Assembly: GCF_026242055.1 (NCBI RefSeq)
Contig: NZ_JAPJDL010000025.1
Location: 1-64,000 of the forward strand
DNA length: 64,000 nucleotides
DNA from: Lentzea sp. NEAU-D7
GTDB taxonomy: Bacteria; Actinomycetota; Actinomycetes; Mycobacteriales; Pseudonocardiaceae
Reading direction: 5' to 3'
Shown: positions 33,432-41,431 of the stretch, one piece after another
How positions within the stretch are numbered: position 1 is the first letter of the stretch
Layout of the letters: each line of letters opens with the position of its first letter
The notes under the pieces: model-generated
Databases searched by the model: none
What the model was told of the DNA's origin: nothing
Seen by the model: only the letters and a program-made list of their open reading frames with translations
Position numbers and translations under genes: made by a program

Positions 33432-34445
33432 ATGCCGACGTCTGCCGAGTGGCTCGAAGTGCGCGCCCACCTGCTCGAACACCGCCACGCGCTGGCGGTC
33501 GCGGCCGTCGCCGAGTATCCGGACGTGCCCAGGGTCGCCGGCACGCCGCTGCTCACGTCGCCGGACTGGATGCCGGCCGGGCCGATCCCGCTGGCCGGCC
33601 TCTCGCTGGAGCTGAAGGCGTCCACCGCGCTGCCCAGGCCGCCGGCCTCGGCGCTTCCCAGCGGGTTCGGCAGCTACTCGGAGGCGATGGCCGCGCTCGC
33701 CGCGCCCACCGTGTTCCAGAACCGCGAGACCTATCGGCTGCTCGGCTTCACCGGGCGGCACCTGACGTTCGGGCTCGGCAGCTACTTCGACGGCATCGAC
33801 GTGGGCGAGGCCTGTGCGCACGAGTACGCGGCGCGCGACCTCGGGAGGATCGGCTCGCTGCCGGCGCGATCGGCCGTCGGTGATCCGTGCGATCCCCGGC
33901 GGAGGCCGGTCAACGTCGCCGTCAGCACGCTCACCCTGCGGCACGACGAGGCCTCCGGGGAGGCGACGTTCTTCCTGCACTGGCGGGACCCGAAGCGCGT
34001 CGGGCACGCGGGCGGCATGTTCCAGGTGCTGCCGGTCGGGGTGTTCCAGGGGTCGTCCGAGGCGGACTTCTCGTTGTGGCACTGCATGATCCGCGAGTTC
34101 GCCGAGGAGATGCTCGGCGTGGAGGAGATCCACGACGCCGACTACGCGGCCTGGCCCTTCGCGCGGCGGCTCACGGAGGCGGCCCGCGTGTTCTACCTCG
34201 GCATGGGCGTGGACCCGCTGACGTTCGCCACCGACATGCTGACCGTGGCGGTGATCGAGGCGTCGCGGTTCGACGAGCTGTTCGGTGATCTGGTGTCGCA
34301 CAACGAAGAGGGCCAGGTGCTGCGCGGACTTCCGTTCACCGCCGGGAACGTCGAGCGCTTCGTCCGGCACGAACCGACTCAGGCCGCCGGTGCCGCGCTG
34401 CTGTCGCTGGCCTGGCGGCACCGGGAGGAACTGCTCAAGACCTGA
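33432..34445 (+). CDS. hypothetical protein with NUDIX-like C-terminal region
   Basis: A 337-residue cytoplasmic protein. The C-terminal half contains MFQVLPVGVFQGSSEADF then LWHCMIREFAEEMLGV (about 192-227), which looks like a variant Nudix box with one extra residue. Similar segments occur in actinobacterial XRE regulators, but no HTH is evident in this N-terminus. The function is unknown. CAGAAT lies 6 bases before the ATG. Its 3' end overlaps the convergent siderophore synthetase by 11 bases. Confidence 0.75.
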   Translation: MPTSAEWLEVRAHLLEHRHALAVAAVAEYPDVPRVAGTPLLTSPDWMPAGPIPLAGLSLELKASTALPRPPASALPSGFGSYSEAMAALAAPTVFQNRETYRLLGFTGRHLTFGLGSYFDGIDVGEACAHEYAARDLGRIGSLPARSAVGDPCDPRRRPVNVAVSTLTLRHDEASGEATFFLHWRDPKRVGHAGGMFQVLPVGVFQGSSEADFSLWHCMIREFAEEMLGVEEIHDADYAAWPFARRLTEAARVFYLGMGVDPLTFATDMLTVAVIEASRFDELFGDLVSHNEEGQVLRGLPFTAGNVERFVRHEPTQAAGAALLSLAWRHREELLKT

Positions 34446-35796
34446 ACGGGTTCGGCAGGCGCGCCCACCTCGTCGTGCCCGGGTCGAGCCGCATCAGCGT
34501 GAGCGGCTTGGCGGGCAACGGGTCGTGCAGCAGGGCGTGGCGGTCCGGGGTGTCCGGGACCGTCGCGGCCACGACCTGCCAGAGTGCGGCGTCCGGGGCG
34601 TCGAGTGCTCCGACCAGCCCGGTCAGCGCGGTCGCGAAGAACGTCGCGAACGTCTTGGCGCGCAACGCTTCAGGGCTCGCGTGCAGGCGTTCGGGCAGGT
34701 CGGCGCGCGGGCTGACCCGGATGTCCGCCAGGTCGCGGTAGATCAACCGGCGCGGCCGGCCGTGCACCAGGCCCACCAGGAGGTTCTGCTCGTGGGCCTC
34801 CAGCGCCACTCCGCGCGCGAGCAGCGTCATCAACGGTGGGACGGCCAGTTCGCAGAACTCCGCGAGCCACTCGAACGGGTTACCCAGCGCGCGGACGGGC
34901 GGAGGGTCGCCGGCGGTCAGCGCGGCCAGGGGCAGCAGCGTCTCACCCTCGCGCGGCACAGGTCTGTCGCGCAGGACCACGCCGAGCCTCCGGTCCGGTT
35001 CGCCGTCGGTGAGCACGGCGGCGGACGCCCGGTTGTGCTGCAGTTCGATGCCCTCGACGGTCGCGTCCAGGAAGTCGGAGACCGTCGTCGCGGTGGCGAT
35101 CGAGCCGGCCGAGATGTCCCGCACGGCCGAGGTGATCTGGGCGCTCAGCGTCGTCTTGACGTGCCAGGCACCGGCCGAGAGCGTGCGCAGCGCCATCAGT
35201 GGCTGGGCGTCGAGGGTGCCGGAGGTGGGGACGGTCAGCCGGTCCGCCTGCCAGGGGTGCACCGGGAGCAGGATCCGCCCGCCGTCGCGCAGCTCGTCCG
35301 GCCAGTCGCCGAACACCACGTGCCGTGCCGCGGGGTGCAGCCGCAACGGCACGACCGGGCGGTGCTCGGGGCCGTACGCGAGGTGGTCGGCGGCGGTGAA
35401 CCCGGTGCGGTTGCGGCAGCACGGGTGCAGCGGATGGCCGTCGACGACGCTCTGCTCGTGCTCCTCCAGCGACCTCTGCGCGAACGGGGTCGTGAGCGGG
35501 CTCGTCGTGCGGGACAGGGCCAGTCCGGCCACGCTGTGGGCGACCTCGGCGATCAGGTTCTCCGAGTGCGGCCAGCGCAGCGCGGTGAGGAGGCCGACCG
35601 GGTGCGAGTACTCGGCCGGGTCGACGCCGACCGGCGGCAACGGCTCGACCGCGAAGGCCCGGCGCAGGCGCGCGAGGATCGCCGCACGGGCTCCGGGCAG
35701 CGCCGCGATGAACCTTTCGGCACGTGTTTCGTCCAGCGCGGCGGCGAACTCGGACTCGACCGGTGTCTGCGTCAGAATGATCTGATCCTGACACAT
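34435..35796 (-). CDS. IucA/IucC-family NIS siderophore synthetase
   Basis: A 453-residue NIS synthetase, shorter than the usual 550-620. The ATP and carboxylate site region is seen as GHPLHPCCRNRTGF (about 118-131), LPVHPWQADRL (about 173-183), then KTTLSAQITSAVRDISAG (about 209-226). The C-terminal part (about 285-450) carries the FhuF-like portion, with ARGVALEAHEQNLLVGL. It would join an amine or alcohol to a citrate-type carboxylate with ATP. Its ATG is only 22 bp from the divergent second synthetase. A longer N-terminal frame is antisense to that gene and was rejected. Confidence 0.88.
   Translation of the reverse strand: MCQDQIILTQTPVESEFAAALDETRAERFIAALPGARAAILARLRRAFAVEPLPPVGVDPAEYSHPVGLLTALRWPHSENLIAEVAHSVAGLALSRTTSPLTTPFAQRSLEEHEQSVVDGHPLHPCCRNRTGFTAADHLAYGPEHRPVVPLRLHPAARHVVFGDWPDELRDGGRILLPVHPWQADRLTVPTSGTLDAQPLMALRTLSAGAWHVKTTLSAQITSAVRDISAGSIATATTVSDFLDATVEGIELQHNRASAAVLTDGEPDRRLGVVLRDRPVPREGETLLPLAALTAGDPPPVRALGNPFEWLAEFCELAVPPLMTLLARGVALEAHEQNLLVGLVHGRPRRLIYRDLADIRVSPRADLPERLHASPEALRAKTFATFFATALTGLVGALDAPDAALWQVVAATVPDTPDRHALLHDPLPAKPLTLMRLDPGTTRWARLPNPFRS
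35771..35792. promoter_or_regulatory. imperfect dyad in the divergent siderophore promoter
   Basis: A 22-bp segment starts GTCAG and ends CTGAC, with 16 of 22 positions symmetric. It overlaps the first codons of the reverse synthetase and lies upstream of the forward one. An iron-dependent repressor (DtxR/IdeR type) is plausible for such genes, but the site is not a good match to the usual iron box. Confidence 0.35.
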
Positions 35797-35818
35797 CGCC
35801 GGAGGGAAGCGGACACCG

Positions 35819-37261
35819 GTGGAACCGAGCACTGACCCCGACGGCATCACCTCGACGGCGCTGCTGAACTGCCTGCGCCGCGAGGTGGGGGAATGGGCGG
35901 ACGGCACGCTCCGGCTGCCCCGCACCGGCACCCTGCTGCGCGTGCGGGAGGGGCGCTGGCTGTCGGACCCCGAGGTGTTCACCGGTTCGTGGCAGCCGTT
36001 GTCGTGGCACGAGCTCGCCGTGCTCGTCACGAAGGAGCTCGGTGACCCGCCGGTCGGCTTCCTGGACGAGATCGCGGGGTCGCGGTCGGCCATCGCCGCC
36101 GTGCTCGACGCCCGCACAGCCCCGCCCGAGGACCTCTACCGGCGCTCCGAGCAGGCCCTGGTCGCCGGGCACCGCTACCACCCCGCGCCGAAGGGCCGCG
36201 GCGGCCTGCCCGCGTCGCAGTGGCTGCCGTACGCGCCCGAGGTGCACGCGAGCTTCTCGCTGGCACAGCTGGAGGGCTCGTTCGTCGACGACGGCGAGGT
36301 GCCGCTGCCCGCCGGCGTCCTCCCGGCGCATCCGTGGCAGCTTTCGTTGCTGGGGCTCGAAGCTCCGGTGTCCGGGCCCGAGGTGTGGCCGACGTCCTCG
36401 GTGCGCACGGTCTACGACCCGGCCGCCGACCTGTTCTACAAGTTCAGCCTCGACGTGCGGATCACCAACGACGTGCGCCGGTTGTGGGCGCACGACCTGC
36501 GCTGGATCCCGCCGCTCGCGCGCCTGCTCGGACCGGTGTTCGCGGACATCGGCTCGGTCTTCCCCGGCGCGGCCTTTCTGACCGACCGCGGCTACCGCAC
36601 TTCACCGGACTCCTTCGAGGGCCTGGCGGTCGTGGTGCGCGACGGCATCCGGCAGCACGCGCTCCCCGGCGTGACCCCGTTGCTGGCGGCCGGGATCAGC
36701 GAGGGCTTCGAGGGCAGTCCCCTGGACGGCCTGGACTCCGACGGCGCGCTGCGGTGGTTCCGCCAGTACGTCTCGGTGGTCGTTCCTCCTGTGCTGCACG
36801 CGTTCTTCGCACACGGTGTCGTGATGGAGTGCCACCTGCAGAACGTCGTGGTGGGCGTCGACGCCGAGGGCATGCCGGTCCAGGCGATCTACCGCGACCC
36901 CGAGGGCATGCGGCTGCTGCCTCGGCACGCCGAGCTGCTGTCCACAACGGACGGTGCGGGCGGAGCGCGGGGAGTGTCCGAGGAGAAGGGCTGGGAGCGG
37001 CTGCGGTACTGCCTCGTCGTCAACCACCTGATCGAGATCGCGGGTGCGGTGCTGGACCGGCACCCCGGCCTCGACGTGTGGGAGGAGGCGCGGTTCGTCT
37101 TCGTCGCGTACGCGAGGGAGCACGGGCAAGCACAGGTGATGTCGTTGCTGGACGACCGGTTCGTGCCCGCCAAGGCGAACCTCCTGCTGCGCTGGACGCG
37201 CGCGGAGGGTGCGGCGAGCCGGTACGTCGACTGCCCGAACCCGTTGTACCGGGCTCCGTGA
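35819..37261 (+). CDS. IucA/IucC-family NIS siderophore synthetase
   Basis: A 480-residue NIS synthetase paralogue starting at GTG after a GGAGGGAAG ribosome binding site. Key regions are GHRYHPAPKGRGGLP (about 119-133), LPAHPWQLSLLGLE (about 161-174), KFSLDVRITNDVRRLW (about 205-220) and the C-terminal HGVVMECHLQNVVVGV (about 335-350) of the FhuF-like part. Two synthetases of different type would allow two condensations on a diacid core. No siderophore precursor genes (monooxygenase, decarboxylase), exporter or uptake genes are adjacent, so the pair looks orphaned. Confidence 0.88.
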   Translation: MEPSTDPDGITSTALLNCLRREVGEWADGTLRLPRTGTLLRVREGRWLSDPEVFTGSWQPLSWHELAVLVTKELGDPPVGFLDEIAGSRSAIAAVLDARTAPPEDLYRRSEQALVAGHRYHPAPKGRGGLPASQWLPYAPEVHASFSLAQLEGSFVDDGEVPLPAGVLPAHPWQLSLLGLEAPVSGPEVWPTSSVRTVYDPAADLFYKFSLDVRITNDVRRLWAHDLRWIPPLARLLGPVFADIGSVFPGAAFLTDRGYRTSPDSFEGLAVVVRDGIRQHALPGVTPLLAAGISEGFEGSPLDGLDSDGALRWFRQYVSVVVPPVLHAFFAHGVVMECHLQNVVVGVDAEGMPVQAIYRDPEGMRLLPRHAELLSTTDGAGGARGVSEEKGWERLRYCLVVNHLIEIAGAVLDRHPGLDVWEEARFVFVAYAREHGQAQVMSLLDDRFVPAKANLLLRWTRAEGAASRYVDCPNPLYRAP

Positions 37262-37478
37262 CGGTCACCGGCGGCACGACGGCCTGGACGCCCGCTGCCG
37301 CGTGAAGGTTCCGCGGTTGACGGGGGCGTGCCGCTCAATCGGGTCTGGGGTGCCGACGCGGCGCCGCGGGCGCACGAGCCTGCACAGCTTCGTGTCGCGC
37401 CTGCGCCAGGAGGCGACCATGCACGCGTGCCTCGGTTTCGTCGCGCACGAAAGCGGCTGCTGCGCCTCGCGCGCGAAC

Positions 37479-38258
37479 TCAGGCCCGCGCCGGTGCCGCG
37501 TGCACCACGGCGTCGTCGAAGACCAGCGGCCGCCACGCACCGGCGCCCGCGCGGCCGTGGCCGGGATCAACGCCGACGAACACGCGCCCGCCGACGCGCA
37601 CCCGCACGTGCCGCGCCTGCCAGTCGACGGTGGCGCGCTGCCTGGTCCGGCCGTCACACGTCCACCTCTGGTCGGCGAAGTGCACGATCGAGGAGTGGCC
37701 GTGGATCTGTCCGAACGGGACGATGCCTCCGTACCGCATCCACGGCTCGTGCAACGCGGCTCCTGACTCCGCCCACAACGGCCCCGTTTCCGGATCACGG
37801 CCGTGCGCACCCATGCGCCAGATCAGGTCGGGCCGTTCGTTGAGCAGGTCCGCCGCCTCTGCGGCGGTGGCGGGTTCGCCCAGCCGTTGCCACGCGGCGA
37901 GCGTCAGCCCCGCGTGGGTGAGCAGGAACTCGTCCCCGCCCGCCGTGATGGCCGCGGCGACCTGCATCCGCCCGTCGGCCCACCACGCGCACACCGTCTC
38001 GACGCCCCGCGGTGGCAGGGGATCGGGCCAGAAGACCTCGCGACCGGGCAGGTACTGGGCCTCGTGGTTGCCCACCAGCTGCACCCAGCCCGGGCCGAGC
38101 CGCTCGCCGACCGCGTCGAGCACCCCGAGGCTGTCCGGCCCGCGGTCCACCAGGTCGCCGACCTGGACCACGACCAGGCCGGGTCCGAGGTCCCGCAACG
38201 CCTGCCGCAACTGGTCGGCGTGTCCGCCGACGTCGCCTATGACGGCAATCCTGGCCAT
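37479..38258 (-). CDS. metallophosphoesterase (calcineurin-like)
   Basis: A 259-residue phosphoesterase. Metal-binding motifs are IGDVGGHAD (about 7-15), VQVGDLVDRGPDS (about 33-45), LVGNHEAQY (about 62-70) and GHSS near residue 206, which form the GDxG, GDxxDRG, GNHE pattern of serine/threonine-phosphatase or Ap4A-hydrolase relatives. The substrate is unknown. Its first 15 codons and upstream region are repeated in tandem behind it, with later copies truncated. Confidence 0.9.
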   Translation of the reverse strand: MARIAVIGDVGGHADQLRQALRDLGPGLVVVQVGDLVDRGPDSLGVLDAVGERLGPGWVQLVGNHEAQYLPGREVFWPDPLPPRGVETVCAWWADGRMQVAAAITAGGDEFLLTHAGLTLAAWQRLGEPATAAEAADLLNERPDLIWRMGAHGRDPETGPLWAESGAALHEPWMRYGGIVPFGQIHGHSSIVHFADQRWTCDGRTRQRATVDWQARHVRVRVGGRVFVGVDPGHGRAGAGAWRPLVFDDAVVHAAPARA

Positions 38259-38944
38259 GCCCACCCCCACATCACCCGCGGTCCACGCTACCTCCGCGGG
38301 TGCCGGTGAGGTGGGGACGATCCGCCAGAGGCGGGCGCGGCGCTCCCGGCCCGCCTGGGCACAAGGCCGGTGCTGCGGAACGGTTGCGCGACCACGACGT
38401 GCCGCCGCCGGTTTGTCGGCGACAGGAAGCAGGGCGGGCACGGCATCGCGCGGTCCCGCAACGGGTCCGCGTGCCCGCCGACGTCGCCCATGACGGCAAT
38501 CCTGGCCATGCCCACCCCACATCACCCGCGATCCACGCTACCTCTGCGGATGTCGGTGAGGCGGGGACGACCTGCCTGGGGCGGACGCGGCGCTCCTGGC
38601 CGCCTAGGCAAATGACCCGGTGCTGCGGAACGGTTGCGCCACCGCGACGTGCCGCCGCCGGTTCGTCGGCGATGGGAAGCAGGGCGGGCACGGCATCGCG
38701 CGGTCCCGCAACGGGTCCGCGTGCCCGCCGACGTCGCCCATGACGGCAATCCTGGCATGCCCACCCCACATCACCCGCAATCCACGTTACCTCTGCGGAT
38801 GTCGGTGAGGTGGGGACGACCTGCCTGAGGCGGGCGCGGCGCTCGCGGCCCGCCTGGGCACAAGGCCGGTGCTGCGGAACGGTTGCGCGACCACGATGTG
38901 CCGCCGCCGGTTTGTCGGCGACAGGAAGCAGGGCGGGCACGGCA
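38200..38944 (-). repeat. three tandem copies of a ~250-bp unit holding the metallophosphoesterase promoter and first codons
   Basis: The marker GACGGCAATCCTGG occurs at 38241, 38492 and 38742 (spacing 251 and 250). Copies share about 85-95% identity over their length. Each unit, read on the reverse strand, contains an upstream region and the start codon with about 12-15 first codons of the phosphoesterase. Copy 2 keeps the frame briefly (MARIAVMGDVGGHAD) before diverging; copy 3 has lost a base just after its start. Only copy 1 leads into the full gene. The stretch holds no other gene that can be supported. Confidence 0.9.
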
Positions 38945-38994
38945 ATGCACGGTTTTCGTTCACCTGCGCCCACCCGGCGCGCTCCTGCGGCTGC

Positions 38995-40428
38995 TCAGAG
39001 AAGGCGCTTGATCTCTCCCCTCGCCCGGTAGAAGCCGCCGCTCGCCGACGTGTGGATCTCGGTCACCAGGTACCGCGCGCCGGGCACCCGGATGTCCTTC
39101 GGGAACTGCACGGCGCGAGAGCGGTCGTAGCCGTCGGAGATCACGTGCACGCGCATGCGGCCGCCTTCCTGCACGCACTCCACGACCACGCCACCGGCCG
39201 GAACCGCGCTGGCCACAACGGTTTCCACCTCGGCCGTCGCCTCGACGCGCTGCCAGTGGTCGGCCTTGATGTCGCTGCGCTGCGGCAGTTCGCCCTGCTC
39301 CGCCGCGTGGATCGCCGCCGGGCTGGCGTCGATGCACGCCAGCGAGCCGTCCGTCGTGACGATGTAGAGGCGCTCGTCGCGGTACTGCATGGAGAACGCG
39401 GAACCGCAGCCCGTGGCGAGCTTCCACAGGCGCGTGCCGTCGGCCGCGAAGCAGTACACCGACGAGTGGTTGTCGCCGGCGAACACGTAGTCGCCACCCG
39501 GCGAGGTGGCGCAGGAGAACACCGCCGCGTCACAACGGTAACGCGCGGTCTCGGCCCCGGTGGCGCGCGACAGCCGGTGCACCCACCCGCGGCTCGTGCC
39601 CGCGAACACCTCGGCCGGCTCCTGCCAGCCGAACAGCACCGCACCCGTCGTCTCGGCGTGCCACACGGGATCGCCGGTGCGCGCCGCGTAGTGCGTGACG
39701 CCTCGGGAATGCCCGTGGAACGCGCCTTCCGGAGCGCAACGCACCATCCACGCGCTGTCGCCCGCGCTGCGGCGCGACCACTGGAACTCGTCCTCGTGGT
39801 CGACGATCGTGATGCCGCCCTGCCGGTCCGACACACCGAGCACGCCGTCGTCGATGTCGAGCCAGTAGATGTCGACGTCCTGGGCGATCTCGTACGCGAC
39901 GCGCGGAACCTTGCCGCCCAGGTCGTACACGCGCCCGTCGTCGCAGCCCGCGTAGATCCAGAAGTCGTCGGCGACGATGCACTTCACGCCGTCCGGTAAG
40001 CCGTAGCGCCCCGTGACCCGGCCGTCGTGCGCGAGCGTGAAGACGTCGCCGCGCTCGTTGCCGACCCAGGCCTCGTCCTCGCCGATGAAGATGCCGAACG
40101 CGGGCGCACCGGAGTGGAACCGCCACAGCACAGGCGCTTGCCGCGCGCTGGACTGCACACTGGTGATCTCGCGCCGGGTGATCGCCCGCCGCTGCCGCTG
40201 GCCCTTGACCGCCGGCGCGTAGCCCTTGCGGACCTTCTCGCCGATCTTCTTCTCGGCCGCGCTCACCGCCTTGGCCTCGTCGGCGAACGTGGACTCGCGC
40301 GTCGAGCCCCGTTCACCGATGCGGCCGAACGTGATGCTCACCTTCGTGCCGTCGACGACGACCTCGTAGAACTTGTGCGCGCTTCCGCTCGCCTCGGACA
40401 GCTCCAGGTACGTGGTGGCAACGGCCAC
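38995..40428 (-). CDS. WGR-domain and beta-propeller protein
   Basis: A 477-residue protein. The N-terminus (about 8-80) is a WGR domain (KFYEVVVDGTKVSITFGRIG), named for the Trp-Gly-Arg motif, here F-G-R. Residues about 95-400 form a PQQ/WD40-like beta-propeller with repeated blades such as GIFIGEDEAWVGNERGDVFTL and similar. A C-terminal beta-rich part follows. The GTG start has a GAGGGGGAAG ribosome binding site. It could be a binding scaffold. It lies 64 bases downstream of the YezG-like immunity genes on the same strand and may belong with that locus, but that is inference. Confidence 0.8.
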   Translation of the reverse strand: MAVATTYLELSEASGSAHKFYEVVVDGTKVSITFGRIGERGSTRESTFADEAKAVSAAEKKIGEKVRKGYAPAVKGQRQRRAITRREITSVQSSARQAPVLWRFHSGAPAFGIFIGEDEAWVGNERGDVFTLAHDGRVTGRYGLPDGVKCIVADDFWIYAGCDDGRVYDLGGKVPRVAYEIAQDVDIYWLDIDDGVLGVSDRQGGITIVDHEDEFQWSRRSAGDSAWMVRCAPEGAFHGHSRGVTHYAARTGDPVWHAETTGAVLFGWQEPAEVFAGTSRGWVHRLSRATGAETARYRCDAAVFSCATSPGGDYVFAGDNHSSVYCFAADGTRLWKLATGCGSAFSMQYRDERLYIVTTDGSLACIDASPAAIHAAEQGELPQRSDIKADHWQRVEATAEVETVVASAVPAGGVVVECVQEGGRMRVHVISDGYDRSRAVQFPKDIRVPGARYLVTEIHTSASGGFYRARGEIKRLL

Positions 40429-40492
40429 GGTCTTCCCCCTCGCGTTGATCAGCTGGAACGACCGTAGCAAGGGGGTCTGACAATTCCTGACG

Positions 40493-40930
40493 TCAAGCGT
40501 TGGCGAGCCCGTCGCGGAACCAGTCCGGCATCTGCTCGTCGTTGCGCGGGAACCACTTCTGCTCGGTGGCGAAGTTCTCCGGGGACGGCGCCGCGTCGAA
40601 CTTCGGCGCCTCGTCGCGGTTGTAGCGGATGGAGAAAGTGCCCGGAGGGTCCAAGACGTACTCGAACTCGACCCAGGAACCGAGACCCTCGGAGTACATG
40701 CCCTTGCGCAGCTGCTGGAACTTCCGCCACACCTCAGGCGGGAACGACCAGCCGCGCACGGTCCCGTCCGCCATCTTCACACCCGTGTCGGCCTCGCTGT
40801 GCGGGCCGATCATCTTGGCACGCAGCACCAGGCGCGACCACCCCTGCGGCAGGGTCGGCAGGATCTCCTGGGTGATCTCCGCGAGCTTCTCCTGCTGCTC
40901 GATCGGACTGAGCGCCGGCCAGTTCGCCAT
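40493..40930 (-). CDS. YezG/DUF600-like immunity protein
   Basis: A 145-residue protein resembling the YezG immunity family. It has the N-terminal EKLAEITQEILPTLPQGWSR segment, the middle VWRKFQQLRKGMYSEGLGSW and C-terminal IRYNRDEAP plus FPRNDEQMPDWF. Known YezG proteins neutralise secreted YeeF-type DNase toxins in Bacillus. It is the second such gene after the giant toxin, and its sequence has diverged from the first, so it may protect against a different toxin variant. Confidence 0.8.
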   Translation of the reverse strand: MANWPALSPIEQQEKLAEITQEILPTLPQGWSRLVLRAKMIGPHSEADTGVKMADGTVRGWSFPPEVWRKFQQLRKGMYSEGLGSWVEFEYVLDPPGTFSIRYNRDEAPKFDAAPSPENFATEQKWFPRNDEQMPDWFRDGLANA

Positions 40931-40972
40931 GGTTGTTCGCTTCCTCCTAGATCGCGGTCGGGCCCGGCCAGC

Positions 40973-41431
40973 CTACTGATCGGCCAGGCTCGCCTCGTGT
41001 GCGCGCTGCAGTTCCAGCCCGCGCTCGACGGTCTCGCGCAGCCAGCCCCGCAGGTGCTCGTCGGAGCGCGGGAACGCCTCCAGGTCGCGCACGAACATCA
41101 TCGGGTGAAGCTCGGGCGACCACCGCGGGTCCTCGTCGTAGTTGAACGTCACTTCGGGCTCGGCACCGCGGCGCAGCACGAACCGCGCCGACAGCCACGT
41201 GCCGCGGTCCTCCTCGTACATCTGCTCGCGGAGCTCCTGCAGCTGGTCGGTGATCTCCGCCAGCCGCACCTCGCCCGCGAACCTGCCCTGGGCGTCCTGC
41301 GCGGACGTGGCGAGCTCGTACGCCATGACGTTCGCCCAGACGTCCAGGGTGACGCGGTTCCACCCGACCGGGGCACCCGCCTCCAGCAGCGCGCAGATCT
41401 CAGCGACCCTTGTACCGGTCCTGGGGTCCAT
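40973..41431 (-). CDS. YezG/DUF600-like immunity protein
   Basis: A 152-residue paralogue of the next gene, sharing the pattern EITDQLQELREQMYEEDRGTW, then FNYDEDPRW and FPRSDEHLRGWL. It overlaps the toxin 3' end by 32 bases, the usual tight placement of the cognate immunity gene, so it is the likely direct partner of the nuclease domain. It would act in the cytoplasm by binding the toxin tip. Confidence 0.82.
   Translation of the reverse strand: MDPRTGTRVAEICALLEAGAPVGWNRVTLDVWANVMAYELATSAQDAQGRFAGEVRLAEITDQLQELREQMYEEDRGTWLSARFVLRRGAEPEVTFNYDEDPRWSPELHPMMFVRDLEAFPRSDEHLRGWLRETVERGLELQRAHEASLADQ

Noticed and set aside
37262-37478. Small Cys-containing peptide frame (MHACLGFVAHESGCC) between the siderophore and phosphoesterase genes
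   Set aside because: The frame continues antisense into the phosphoesterase, has no ribosome binding site or family match, and is not supported as a gene.
38288-38764. Short reverse frames beginning MARIAVMGD and MPGLPSW in the tandem repeats
   Set aside because: They are truncated copies of the metallophosphoesterase start without the rest of the domain. They are described as part of the repeat, not as genes.
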